NCBI GenBank assembly: GCA_963920635.1
Contig: OY987299.1
Location: forward strand, 20,042,901-20,106,900
DNA from: Pseudeuparius sepicola
Lineage: Eukaryota > Arthropoda > Insecta > Coleoptera > Anthribidae
DNA: 64,000 nt
Direction of reading: 5' to 3'
The notes below the pieces were generated by a model that saw only the letters and a list, made by a program, of their open reading frames with translations, ran no database searches and was not told the DNA's origin. Made by a program: the position numbers and the translations under genes. Positions 12,621 to 23,551 of the stretch are shown piece after piece. Within the stretch, counting starts at the first letter, position 1. Every line of letters starts with the position of its first letter.

Positions 12621-13089
12621 TATGTAAATGTATTTTTTAGGTGCTGCGCAATTAAATCTAAAAAGAAAAAAAGGCAGCAAAAAAAATGGGTTAGAATAAA
12701 TAAAAAATCTCAGGTGAGCAAAAGAATGGTTACCTATAGAATATCACAGACCTTGTATATAGGTACTCGTAGGTCTGCGTCTCTATGCTGTAGAAAAATA
12801 GAAACTTACCTACCTAAGACTATGATGTATAATAAATTCAAAGAAAATATATTATTTTTTAAGTACATATTAATCTGTTCAGTATAATATTTAAGAGAGG
12901 ATACACGATTGCCAAATCTGAATTTACGTTCCAATATTTAGTCACTTTTGTAATAATTTAAATAGGAAATTTGTTTTCATCACCAAGGTGTGATGGTTTG
13001 ACAGCCATTTGGTTGTCTATCCTTTCATAAGTATTTTACTTAGTGATTTTTATTTGTGTACCGAAAAGGCTGCTGACAACTTGGGCGAC

Positions 13090-13385
13090 TTCACCCAAAA
13101 TGTTATTTTGTGGATTTTAACGCTATTGTACTTTTTTTCAAAAAGTAATTAACAAAAAAGTTTTTTGTTGTCATTGGGCACTACAAGAAATTAGTGCGGT
13201 AGTCGATAGTTTGTTTTATGCACTTTTTTCCCGAAAACTAGGTACCTACCTACTATCGATTAGGTACCAAACTAATTTCTTGTAATGACTAGGTGCCCAT
13301 TGACGACAAAAAACTTTCTTGTGAATTACTCTTTTGAAAAAAAGGAACAATTGGGTTAAAATCAATAAATACCATTTTGGTGAAG
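13090..13385. repeat. Short fold-back (~295 bp)
   Basis: TTCACCCAAAATG at the left pairs with CATTTTGGTGAAG at the right. Inner blocks also match: GTCATTGGGCACTACAAGAAATTAGT pairs with ACTAATTTCTTGTAATGACTAGGTGCCCA, and ACTATCGA pairs with its complement. It lies within the larger nested element and contains no coding sequence. Confidence 0.65.
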
Positions 13386-14325
13386 TATGTTTAACCGGCC
13401 AGCACAAGTATGATACTTAAGGGGGGGCTCGCCATTGTATGTTTGGTTGCCTGTATCAATGTATTTTTATTTCCAACTAGCTGGAAAAAGTAGCGAATTT
13501 CAAAGGATTACAAAAAACACAGGTATTTTTAAAATATCCATAGATACTAATGACACTAGTTTAAAAGTTATGGGCGAGATTTTTTTTTGAATTTCAAACT
13601 TTATGCCGGCATAAATTCGTCTATTTTGTCTCTTGAGCCGGAATTTTACCTTCGTTAAGATTGGCATAGGTTTCGGAATACGCTCGGAACGAAAACACGG
13701 TAATAAACATTGTAATTATCCAGTCTTGTTGTAAATAAAAAACATAGGCAAAATACCCCTTAAATTATGCAGCGGGAATGCAAAAGTGTGGCTATTATTT
13801 ATCAGATGGCGCGAAAAACAGACGATCGATGAACGGTTGACGCTGTTGTTACAGGTCCAGTTTAATAATTACATATAATATTATGTTCATATGATCAATA
13901 TTACGTTTTGGCGATATAATATTCAATCAACTAAGCTGTCTGATTACTTTTTTATGTTTTTGTATTACTTCCATATTATTATATACTATGAATTGCGAAT
14001 TTTTAATATTAAAATAATATAAAACTTCAAAAGGTATATTCGGGAGACCCTCGTAGCTCAAAGACTCCGATCTGTGATTTTAACCCCTCTCTTTTTAGCA
14101 GTGGTTCATTGATTTTTAGCTTGAAAGGTACACGGCGGCACTAAAAACTGCTTTAGTTGACTTTGCATTATTTATACATACGTGTGGGTTGGGTACTGTT
14201 ATGTTCTTATAGTTATGTCGCCGTTATGTATTTTTCGTGAGGAAAACACAATCGTTATCATATAAACTGACATTATGGGAGGATTCATGTCTATGTCTCT
14301 ATATGTATAGGTATGTCGAAAATTA

Positions 14326-15180
14326 TCTATACCGGGTGTTCCATTTTAATAAATGCAGCTATTATAAATATCTCAAAAACGAAAATCACAAAAAAATCAC
14401 ATAAAAGTTGAAGCATATTATGAGGTGCAATGTAAGACGCACGTTTTTACTTGTAGGCAGACGACGTTTTCAAGGTCACTTGAATGTCTACTGTGTTTTT
14501 TACTGTTAAAGGCATATCTTTAGTTAAAGAATGTGATTCGGCACGTTTTCTGTAGGTATATAGTATTGCTGGCTTAAAAGTTCTACAAAATTATGTTTAG
14601 TTTTTTCAATGAAATGAAACATGGTCTTTTATGTGTACATAAGGTGTTTCTTCGTTTGCATTAACACTACATTCAAACACACATTTTAAGTAACGCAATA
14701 ATTAAGATAAATACATATCTCGAAAATAAAAAATAAAAAAGAAAACGATATATTGATGCGAAAGAACATCTTCTGTACCATATGTTAAACATCTACAGTG
14801 TGACCTCCGTTAAGGAGTTACCACCCTGGTAAAATATCTTTATTTGTTTACCGATTTTGATAAACTTTTTTTTGTTAGGTTCAAAAAGCACATTAAACAA
14901 TGTGTGTAACTTTACTTTTGGGCTGTAATCATGGCCAGCTGTCAACACATGGGCTCAATTTCAAAAAGTACTATTATTTTTTTATTAGGTACAGGGTGTC
15001 CGCCTGAAGGTGATAGGAACATTCAATTTAAACATTCCGTATTTTTTGAGACAAATTAATGATTTAAAAACCAGTTTGTTGCAGTTTTTTCCAAACAATG
15101 TAATGTCGTTTGGAAAAAAACAATCGAACGTCAAACAAAAGTTATAACCAAAAAACCTTTTTGGAAAAAATGAAGATGGT
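14326..15180. other. Fragments with single mariner-type ends
   Basis: ACCGGGTGTTCC after TA near 14328, and CAGGGTGTCCGCC after TA near 14990, look like isolated left ends of palindromic elements of the kind found elsewhere in the window, followed by AT-rich non-coding DNA with 'atctcaaaaacgaaaa'-like text. No matching right ends were found, so these are probably truncated copies. Confidence 0.35.
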
Positions 15181-15234
15181 GAAAATGTATCTTTTTTATT
15201 AATTTAAACATATTTTTTTATTTACGGATAATAA

Positions 15235-15830
15235 CAGAACACATATGCAGTTAATTTTGGGGTTACCTTTCGATTAAAAACGAGGAAAAATAACCGACTC
15301 AAACGTGGTCCCGTGACTTTCGCTATCTGTCTAAAAATTGGCTTATTTGTTACAAACGTTTAACTTGAAAAAGTCGTTTCTATTTTAATGTTATATAAGC
15401 GCCTATTTCCTATTTATAAAATTTCTTAAAATTTTAAAGTCATTACTTCGTAAAAACTATTTTATATCACTTGCTATACAACATAATATACGAGTATCAT
15501 TCTATAATTTTATTAACTTTTTATTATTACTAAAAAATATCGATAAGAATATGTCTTTTTCAAAAGAAAATTATATTAACGCTTTAAAATTCTATTATGT
15601 TTGACACAAAGTTGATGTACCGGCAAGCATTTAGGTAGTACCATAGAAGAATCTACTACGTAAATTCTTCTATGGTAGTACTTATAAATTTATTTACATT
15701 ACATTTTCCATTATTCTAAATGTATGCCAAAATAATACATATATTAAGATATCAGCAAATAGTAGGTATTTCACGTATCTAACAAAATTCACAACTTTAC
15801 GTCAACTTTGGATCAAATACAACAGAATTT
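15235..15830. repeat. Diverged half-copy of the 21.8-kb palindrome family
   Basis: Starting at AATTTTGGGGTTACCTTT, the order of blocks (CTCAAACGTGGTC, GTGACTTT, TATCTGTC, CTTCGTAAAAACTATTTTATATCAC, TTTCAAAAGAAAAT, CAAAGTTGATGTACCG) matches the left arm of the element at 21827-23282. The terminal motif and the second arm are missing. A small hairpin has inserted at about 15633. Confidence 0.7.
15633..15682. repeat. Small perfect hairpin
   Basis: TACCATAGAAGAAT and ATTCTTCTATGGTA form a 14-bp perfect stem around CTACTACGTAA, extended imperfectly by GTAG and GTAC. It interrupts the older repeat copy around it, so it is an insertion or a local templated rearrangement. It is too short to call a microRNA precursor. 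Confidence 0.6.
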
Positions 15831-17538
15831 TAATTTTTTTCGGTTTATCAATATTAAGTACTTAATGAAAAGTTAATAGAATGATAAAAGATAAAACTAT
15901 AGTGACATAAATTCTAAATGTCAGTTAGGGTAAGTATTGTGATCATTCATGCGGTTTTGAGGGAGAATTATTATGTCATGACAGTAGATTTGATAGCCGG
16001 TAGGTAGTCCTCTTAATATTTTACTCAACAATATTCTTAATAGCTATGAAAAAATATATAAAAATAAAGGAGCGTAAATATTCATATTATTATTTTGTGT
16101 TTAACAATTCACAGTTTCAATCATAAAATACGCCGGGATGGGAGCGATGTGCTGTTATTTGTATAAAAAAGGGGGTCGGTCCGCCTGCCTCCCCCTAGAC
16201 CCCTGGTTCCGACCAACGACCTTGCCGGGCAACAAAACAACTTATAAGGAACGGAAACTTATTTTAGCAAGGCGAAACATTACTTTTTATTCTCGCTCTG
16301 TACCAATGGCCGCTCTCCAACTCCAGCACCATCTTACAGACACTTGCGCAATTTTTGCGCTCCAGTACCCAATTTCTGTTTTAGCAACATTTATCCTAGT
16401 TAGGAACACGGTCAAATGAAGGTCGTCGCGAGGTGATGACGTTTTATTTCCGTCCTTAATAAGCAGTTTTACTATATCGTTGGCCACCACTCTAATGGCC
16501 ACCATACATTGGGCCAGTATAATATCAGTATGTTGAACATCCGGCAAATTAACAGTGGCCGACCTCTGGACAGTGTGACCTATTTGCATTGGCCCAGTAT
16601 AGATTGCCACTGATTCGCCGTTACTGCAATTTCTGGCCAGCACCTAATAGGCCACAGATTCGCCGGATGAAAATGTTTGCTGGGATAACATTTACACAAG
16701 CCTTCCAATCAGTAAGTCGAGATGAGTTAAGGCGAGTAGTGTGCCACAACAGAAACTCATAGAAAAATGTATACCTTCGTAAAAAATGAATTCTATTTGC
16801 ATTTATTAATTCATTTTCAACAATTTATAATAATTCTAGGGTGCATTTCACCTGTATAAAGTTTTAAAAAATTCAGCACTTTGAGCTGGCACAGAGAAAA
16901 TCAACTTGTATATTAATTTGTTATCGGATCTTCTCACACCGTGCTGGTAATTCCATGGCATACTTGACTCTTGACTTGCCAGATAATTTGGTATAATATG
17001 GGGGTTCTGTGGGGTACTAGTTAACGCTGTGTCAGATTTTAAACAAAAAAATCGCTAAATTCATTTAGTGAATATTGGGGTATACAAAATCATAGCCGGA
17101 CCTGGATTTGCATGTTGACAACGGTAAGAAGGTCAAAAGACGCGGTTTGAAGAACTCTCAAACAAATAAAAGGTAAGGGGAATATCTCCAAAAATAAAAG
17201 TATTGAGAAATGCTACATCATCCCTGGAAATAGCGATTAACAAAAATTAATATTTTAATGTGTTTTTGAAGAATAACTTTTTAATGGAAAAGGTTAAAGA
17301 AAAATGGAATTGATGAAAAATGTTTAGAAGAATTAGGGCTTTCGAACGATGTAACAAAAATGGTATGTTGATGGAAAAAAATTCTTGGCATCGCGACGCC
17401 TAGCGTCGTATTTACAAAGAGTCGCTAAATGGGCCAATTTATTCCTTTATACACTCTGTATCATCTCCCATATAATATCTCCATAACTTTCCGTTTTCCA
17501 CCAACAGAGGCTGGGCGTCTAAAAATGATCACCCTGTA

Positions 17539-17752
17539 CAGGGGTTTCAGTTACGATTACCCGCCTTTAACTTTTTTATTTTTTACCGTATCGAAAAATG
17601 GTAAATAGAAATGTTTTAGGAAAAGTTCTTCTCATTTCTGTGCACTTATCAGAAAAACAATTGAATGTCGCCTTTGGGAGATGTGTAAGGTGTAAGGTAA
17701 AAAATAAAAAAGTTAAAGGGGGAGGGGGGGTAATCATAACTGAATACCCCTG
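17539..17752. mobile_element. 214-bp palindromic miniature element abutting the 8.6-kb element
   Basis: CAGGGGTTTCAGTTACGATT at the left is mirrored by AATCATAACTGAATACCCCTG at the right; the arms extend through AACTTTTTTATTTTTTACC and its complement. The left TA (17537-17538) is the same dinucleotide that ends the 8.6-kb element; the right TA is 17753-17754. The middle encodes nothing; the two overlapping open frames here are mirror products of the palindrome. Confidence 0.85.
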
Positions 17753-17920
17753 TATGTATTTAGCGCAGTATTTAGTAAACCTATACCTAAGGAAATGCAC
17801 ACTCGTGCACAGAGGACATGCATATTTTTTATTAACTAATAACTTTTTTTTAACCGTAACGATTAAAAAATCCATGTTTAATTACAGAGCTAAATGCAGT
17901 TTCGGCGAATTTGAATTTTG

Positions 17921-18027
17921 TGGATTTCCGTAGATGTCTGTGGATTTCCGTGGATTTCTGTGAATGTCCGTGGATTTCTGTGGATGTCCGTGGATTTCCG
18001 TGGATTTTTTGGATTTCCGTGGATTTA
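17921..18027. repeat. Tandem repeat of a ~10-bp TGGATTTCCG unit
   Basis: About ten head-to-tail variants of TGGATTTCCG, TGGATTTCTG and TGGATGTCCG fill this stretch. The pyrimidine/purine strand bias keeps several frames open (the reverse frame reads STEIHGN-like repeats), which is not evidence of a gene. Confidence 0.9.
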
Positions 18028-19460
18028 TTTCGCAAAAATGGATTTCTGGTGTACGGATCTTAGTCAGCTGTTGACCCCTCGAGGTATTTAATTAAGAAAA
18101 TATGTGCATTTGTGTATTTGTCCCTTAGATTCTTTCGGGGTGTGTACTAAAAGTCCCTGGGTCTGCCAGGGGTTCGTAAAATCTGTCCTTTTGGGTTTTC
18201 GCAAATACCTCGATAATAGTTTGTCCTAGGGAAAACAATGTAGATACAAAATTATATCCGGGAAGTATAATAAGACTGCTGTTCTAGATTACAGATTAAT
18301 AAACTACTTTATATAGTACTTCATTATTTGCCCCACGGTATGCTTGTGACCTTCAATGCAAGTTTGCAACCTATGTTGGCGTTTAAAAATCACTGACGTC
18401 AGAGGTGTTTCTAAAAAGGAATTTTAGGTAGGTATTTCTTCTAGGAGAAGGAAATGAACTACATATTATAAATTTCTCAGGTGTCACTTATTCCCCGCAA
18501 GGTGAGATATATGTTTTTCAATTTACATGTATCCACGTATCCCGCTGCGAAATCTGGAGGGCGTACACGGCGAGGGGAGCGTCGCCATAAAAGTCAACTC
18601 CAAATTACTTTGGAATGAAAACATAAAGACGGGAAGCGGCAGGCGGGTAGCGCAAAGCCAAAACCATGAACATTTTATTTATTCAAATTTCAGGCAGATA
18701 AATTTTGCCCGCTGAATTCGAATGCTCTCGGCTTAACGACGGGATAGGAGGATTTCGAAAAAGAAGCGGAACCCGAGGGGCGCCTCATTATTTTTAGCCG
18801 TACAGAAACTAGAAATAATAACACTTCGGGGTTTGCATCGACACTTTTCAAACCTTTGCTGCAGCCTTGGAATAAACAGGACAGGAAACTGAAGGATGCC
18901 GCTAGCGCATCTGCAATATTCGGTTTGAGTTTTGAAGAATTGCTACAAGTTGGAACAGTTTCCTTTAACTACGAACAACTATACAGATCATTCTCTGTGA
19001 CATACCATATTAAATTATCACATCCTCAATAGTATGTGAGAACTTGTAGTTTTTTTTGTTAATTTGACAGCAATGATTTTGCAAATTTTAATTTAAAGTT
19101 GACATTGCATGTGACGATGGATTCAAAATTAATAATTTGGTACCTATTTCAAATTTTTATTAAAAATGAGTTCTACAAAATGTAAAAGAGAATGGGGACG
19201 TATTCGCAGGGGTTGAATTCTCATTATTATTTCTTTAACTTACATTGTAACCTCAGAGAAATAACAATAGATATATAGATGGACAGAGGGAGTAAGGACA
19301 AAAAGTGAACAGAGCAAACATCTCTTTGAGTGATGCCACCTACTCCATTGTTTACAGCATTTCATTTCAAAATAAACGAGTTTAATAATGGGATTAAATG
19401 AAGGCACACCTCCCATAACGCTAAATTAACAAATGTAGCTATTAATTTCTTGTATGTAAC
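18028..19460. other. Non-coding stretch with a GC-richer island at 18.53-18.86 kb
   Basis: The island (CCCGCTGCGAAATCTGGAGG, then GGGAAGCGGCAGGCGGGTAG and GGAACCCGAGGGGCGCCTC) contrasts with AT-rich flanks. A 62-codon open frame at 18527 has no recognised motif. It could be a conserved non-coding element. The rest is AT-rich with nothing I can name. Confidence 0.4.
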
Positions 19461-20631
19461 AATTTTAACTTTGCAGTCAAGTTGGCCTTTAAAGAAAACT
19501 ATTTGTTAATTGCCAAGCTTTCGGAATTGTTTATTCCTTCTTCAGGACAGCTACAATATGTTTAAAAATATTGTAATATATATTATATAATATAAAATTT
19601 TACTTACTTAACGCTAGATTTATTTTAAAACTATATTATCCATGGCAAATCTATGATGAAAAAATTTCAGATGTGTTTTTTAACAAGAATAAAATTTTAA
19701 ATGTTGAAATTTTTAATAGATATCTAAAAATGTAATTATCAACTTTTGTAAACAACGTATTTATATTATGGAAGACTTGATAAAAATAAATTTTCTTTCG
19801 TTTTGTATTTAAGGTTATATGTTTGCAAAATGTTTAATATGTCTAATTAGGTTATGATTTTAATTATTTTAGTTCACTTTATAGGTTATAAGTGTGACAA
19901 ATTTTTGTTTAATTTTTTTTTATAATTCAATGAATAAAAGGTCAGATATTGAAAATTTCATTAATATTTATACATATAATTTGCTTCAAATTAATTGTTA
20001 TACCTACACATTACTATTATTATTATTTTTTAAATTTATAACCAAATTTTACTCATTAGACAATTTGTAAACAATAATATGTCAAATTTATAATCAAATT
20101 TTACGTCTTGATACATTTTTTAATAAACAAAAATCTCTCAAATTTATATCCAACTTTGACGTATTAGATAAGTTTTAAACAAAAATTTATGATACTTATA
20201 ACCTATAAAGTGAACTAAAATAATTAAAATCATAACCTAATTAGACATATTTAGACATTTTGCAAACATATAACCTTAAACCCGAAACATATGAAAATTT
20301 ATTTTTATCAAGTCTTCCATAATATAAATACGTTGTTTATAAAAGTTGAAAATTACATTTGTCGATATCTGTTAAAAATTTCAACATTTAAAGTTTTATG
20401 TCTTGTTAAAAAACACATCTGAAGATTTTTCATCATAAATTTGCCATCAATAATATAGTTTTAAAACAATTCTAGCGTTAAGTAAGTAAAATTTTATATT
20501 ACATAATATGTGTACATTATTTAAACATATTGTAGCTGTCCTGAAGAAGGAATAAACCATTCCGAAAGCTTGGTAATAATTAACAAATAGTTCTCTTTAA
20601 AGAACAACTTGACTGCAAAGCCACTAAAAGT
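19461..20631. repeat. 1.17-kb palindrome carrying paired hammerhead-like motifs
   Basis: Arms of about 450-500 bp are inverted copies: AACTTTGCAGTCAAGTTGGCC (19477) against CAACTTGACTGCAAAG (20606), and GGTTATAAGTGTGAC against ATACTTATAACC near the centre. Each arm has, pointing outward, CTGAAGA-A-GGAAT-loop-ATTCC-GAAA (20541-20567 on +; 19519-19545 on -), which resembles a hammerhead ribozyme core with one extra base before stem II. The centre (20020-20190) has three diverged ~55-bp repeats starting AAATTTATAA. No protein is encoded. Confidence 0.75.
20541..20567 (+). ncRNA. Hammerhead-core-like motif (one of an inverted pair)
   Basis: CTGAAGA fits the CUGANGA core and GAAA the second core strand; between them GGAAT and ATTCC pair around AAACC. 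One A separates CTGAAGA from the stem, unlike the textbook form. No clear stem I or stem III partners and cleavage-site UH could be placed nearby, so self-cleavage is doubtful. The mirrored copy is at 19519-19545. Hammerhead motifs are known from Penelope-like retroelements, which is why it is noted. Confidence 0.25.
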
Positions 20632-21824
20632 TCCATCTTTTGTCATGATTTTGTACACAATGGGATGCAGAAAGTGTGTGCGGTGCGTGGCCAAATTGAT
20701 ATTTCTCAGGATATAATCTATCACAGGTAAACGTTGTACACAAGGGCGTCATGTTTGTTTACTTCGGTACTTAAATTTCTGTTAAATGTTGGTTGACTAC
20801 AAACGTGTGTATTTTGATGCTGTTGCTCCCTCTATTGGTTATTTCTCTGAGATTGTGACTAATAGTTTCTCACACCGTAACCAAGGGTGTTTTGTGCCTT
20901 GTTGTATCAATACCAGGGGCAACTCAGAAAAATTATTTCTGTATGTGCATTTCGGCGAAATCAATGGTTGGCAGCCATAAATCCTCAAACAAATTTTAAT
21001 AAAAAAAACATATTTTCTATTGCGTTGATCATTTTGATGTGGCAGACACTTCTACCATTTCCCTTTTGCAACACTAGAGCTCAGCTATTAGTTTTCTACA
21101 CGTTTAATAATTTCCAGACAATTTCACAAATTTACAGTCCTTGAATGGGTAATAACCGGTATCACAATGAAACTGCAATTAAGAATTAAGACCATGTACA
21201 CACATTCCCTGGAAATCGAGTTTTGCCGTAAGCTACTTTCCGCAAGCGCAATGTGGTCGTTCGACGGAGCAGAAGAACGTTCACGAGAATAACTATTAGT
21301 TTGAAATTTGCGGCAAGATTAGTTTCTCCCTCTCCTTGTTAATTTTCCATCGTAGTGGAGCCGAAAGTCTACGTAGACCGAGGTCGGGGAAAGGAACCCA
21401 AGTTTCGAGAATTAATAGGTTATCGAACCGATCGCGGGGTCTCAAGAGGCAACCTGTGGTGTGAAATTATAGGATGGGATTAAAGTATTATAAATTATAA
21501 GACGTTAATTTATGGTTTAGGCTTGGAAAGTAGTACGGTGAACGAAAAATTTTTTAGTAGACAAACTTTGACATTTTATAGAGAAGGTCATTTTAGGACA
21601 AAAAATTAGGGTAGGACACAAAAAACTTTATTTTGGCGCCAAGTTTCAGGTCTTAATCTCAATTTTCAAAGCCTTGTGCGAAATTTTTGCTAGTAAAAAA
21701 AAAGACTAAAATCATTTACCAATTTTTTCTTAAAATAGTGTTGAATGGTCGACAGGACGGCTCAAAGTGTTGGTGTGCAAAGATCCAATACAAAAATACC
21801 TATAATTAATATTCTCCAAGAGTA
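20632..21824. other. Intergenic or intronic DNA, GC-richer near 21.2-21.45 kb
   Basis: No recognisable gene. Overlapping 64- and 85-codon open frames at 20786-21144 have no known motif. The 21.2-21.45 kb segment (GACGGAGCAGAAGAACG, then GTCTACGTAGACCGAGGTC and CGATCGCGGGGTCTC) looks like unique, less AT-rich sequence, possibly conserved non-coding DNA. Confidence 0.4.
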
Positions 21825-21826
21825 TA

Positions 21827-23282
21827 CAGTGTCCTCCAAAAAGTTCGCACCATAGGGGGGAAATTTTTAATTAACGTTTTATTTTGAAATTTAATTTTGG
21901 GGTTACCTTTTGCTTTAAAAAAGATGAAAAATGACCTACTCAAACGTGGTCATGTGACTTTTGTTATCTGTCAAAAATGACATTTAAAAAAATATATTGC
22001 CAAAAATGGCTTTAGTCGTTAAAATATCAAAAAGTTTTACTTCAAAAAGTTGTTTCTTTTTCAATTTTACGTTAAGTGTACCAAATTTGAACGCTCTACT
22101 AAAATATTTAGTTTTTTGCCAATTTTTAATATATTTATGAAATTTCTGAAAATTTTAAAAGCTCGAAACTTCGTAAAAACTATTTTATATCACTAGCTTT
22201 ATCATTCTATTAATTTTTTATTACTAATTACTTATTAATTATTTTTCAAAAGAAAATGATATTTACGCTTTAAAATTCTGTTATGTTTGTTGCAAAGTTT
22301 ATGCAAAGTTGATGTACCGTAGCATTTGGGGTATAAATTTGGTTACATTGCGTTTCCCAGTTCTAAATTGATTCCAAAATAATAATAAAGTAAAATATCA
22401 TCACACTATTTTACGTATCTAAGCAAAATTCTTGACTTTTATGGAACAAATAATTATTACCTTAATTTCACATTAATCGATATTGATGAGTAGGCCATGG
22501 AGAGAATAGAAGCAATTGTTTTTTATTTGACAGTTTGAAGGCCATGGAGAGAATAGAAGCAATTGTTTTTTATTTGACAGTTTGAAAACTGTCAAATAAA
22601 AACAACTGTCAAATAAAAACAATTGCTTCTATTCTCTCCATGGCCTACTCATCAATATCGATTGATGTGAAATTAAACTTAAAGGTAATAATTATTTGTT
22701 CCATAAAAGTCAAGAATTTTGCTTAGATACGTAAAATAGTTTGATGATATTTTAATTTATTATTACTTTGGCTTCAATTTAAGAACTGGGAAACGTGATG
22801 TAACTAAATTTATACCCCAAATGCTAGACGGTACATCAACTTTGCAACAACCACAACAGAATTTTAAAGCGTAAATATCATTTTCTTTTGAAAAATACCT
22901 ATTCGTATCGGTAATTAGTAATAAAAAATTAATAGAATGATAAAGCTAGTGATATAAAATAGTTTTTAGAAAGTTTCGAGTTTTTAAAATTTTCAGAAAT
23001 TTCGTAAATATTAAAAATTGACAAAAAACTAAATATTTTAGTAGGCCGTTCAAATTTACTTTTTCAAGTAAAACTTTTTGATATTTTAACAAATAAACCC
23101 ATTTTTGTCGATACATTTTTTTAAATGTCATTTTTGACAGATAACGAAGGTCATATGACCACGTTTGAGTATAGGTCATTTTTCATCTTTTTTAAAGCAA
23201 AAGGTACCCCCAAAATTAAATTTCAAAACAAAACGTTAATTAAAAATTTCCCCCTATGGTGCGAACTTTTTGGAGGACACTG
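21827..23282. mobile_element. 1.46-kb palindromic element, CAGTGTCCTCCAAAAAGTT family
   Basis: The left end CAGTGTCCTCCAAAAAGTTC (after TA 21825-21826) is mirrored by GAACTTTTTGGAGGACACTG (before TA 23283-23284). The arms match almost to the centre at about 22580, so nearly the whole element is a hairpin with over 650-bp arms. The centre has a duplicated block. The same terminal pattern, CAGTG-x2-C-x-CCAAAAAGTT, occurs on the element at 43136-44035. No protein is encoded; short reverse and forward frames are arm sequences. Confidence 0.9.
22492..22655. repeat. Tandem duplication at the palindrome centre
   Basis: AGGCCATGGAGAGAATAGAAGC with the following CAATTGTTTTTTATTTGACAG is present twice in tandem (about 47-bp period), followed by its inverted copy and two head-to-tail pieces of CTGTCAAATAAAAACAA. 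This central reshuffling fits replication slippage or hairpin opening and repair at the tip of a long palindrome. Confidence 0.85.
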
Positions 23283-23286
23283 TATA

Positions 23287-23549
23287 CAGGGCGTTGTAAA
23301 TGACAGTCTAAGTAGGTAGGTAGGTATATATTATAAAAAATATTTTTAAAAGTCCTAACTAAACCTAACGTTGAAACTCATTTTAAGCAGACTCTTTAGT
23401 GACGATTTAAGAAAAGCTATTTACACCTTGTATTGTTAACCTTGTATAATTAAGCATTTTTTAACCTATACGTTCATATGAACTTTTTGCTTAAACTGAG
23501 ATTTCCTACCATCAGTTTTATTTATGCCATTTAGAACTGGGACACGCTG
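23287..23549. mobile_element. Short element abutting the 1.46-kb palindrome
   Basis: CAGGGCGTTGTAAATGACAG starts next to the TATA (23283-23286) that closes the previous element. The right end GCCATTTAGAACTGGGACACGCTG precedes TA 23550-23551. Ends match weakly (GTT-x-TAAATG-x-CA in both). A related segment without clear ends occurs at 61392-61512 (TTAAGCATTTT, then TATATGAACC and TTTTATTTATG-CATTTAGAA in the same order), showing it is a dispersed repeat. Confidence 0.55.
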
Positions 23550-23551
23550 TA

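Larger units (their letters stand above)
9836..16684. mobile_element. Nested element with CCCAGCAAACA-type termini and GGCCAAT subterminal repeats
   Basis: The left end CCCAGCGAACAAATCATCCG is mirrored on the right by CGGATGAAAATGTTTGCTGGG. Both ends carry many short interspersed motifs (GGCCAATG, TGGCCCAG, TGGCCATT): at least ten on the left (9850-10130) and as many in opposite orientation on the right (16305-16650). Arrays like this often serve as transposase binding sites; that role is inferred. A 102-codon frame at 10120 and a 118-codon reverse frame at 16287 run through these repeats and resemble nothing I know. The superfamily is not recognised, and I could not find a convincing target duplication. 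Confidence 0.55.
8978..17536. mobile_element. 8.6-kb element with ~700-bp inverted termini
   Basis: The left end CAGGGTGATCATTTTTGGA (after TA 8976-8977) is mirrored by TCTAAAAATGATCACCCTG (before TA 17537-17538). The inverted arms then run about 8978-9760 and 16845-17536 with many shared blocks, for example the CGACGCTAGGCGTCGCGA region (near 9110 and 17391) and GTCAAGAGTCAAGTATGCC (9615 and the complement of 16958-16976). The left arm has a ~70-bp insertion near 9533-9600. No transposase is recognisable; the space between the arms is filled by another inverted-repeat element and smaller palindromes. A likely reading is a fold-back enlarged by nested insertions. Confidence 0.78.

Noticed and set aside
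15633..15682. Small hairpin as a microRNA gene
   Set aside because: The stem is only 14 perfect pairs, it interrupts an old transposon copy, and there is no sign of conservation in the sequence.
17850..18035. Reverse frame reading STEIHGN-like repeats
   Set aside because: It is the translation of the 10-bp TGGATTTCCG tandem repeat; periodic DNA without stops, not a gene.
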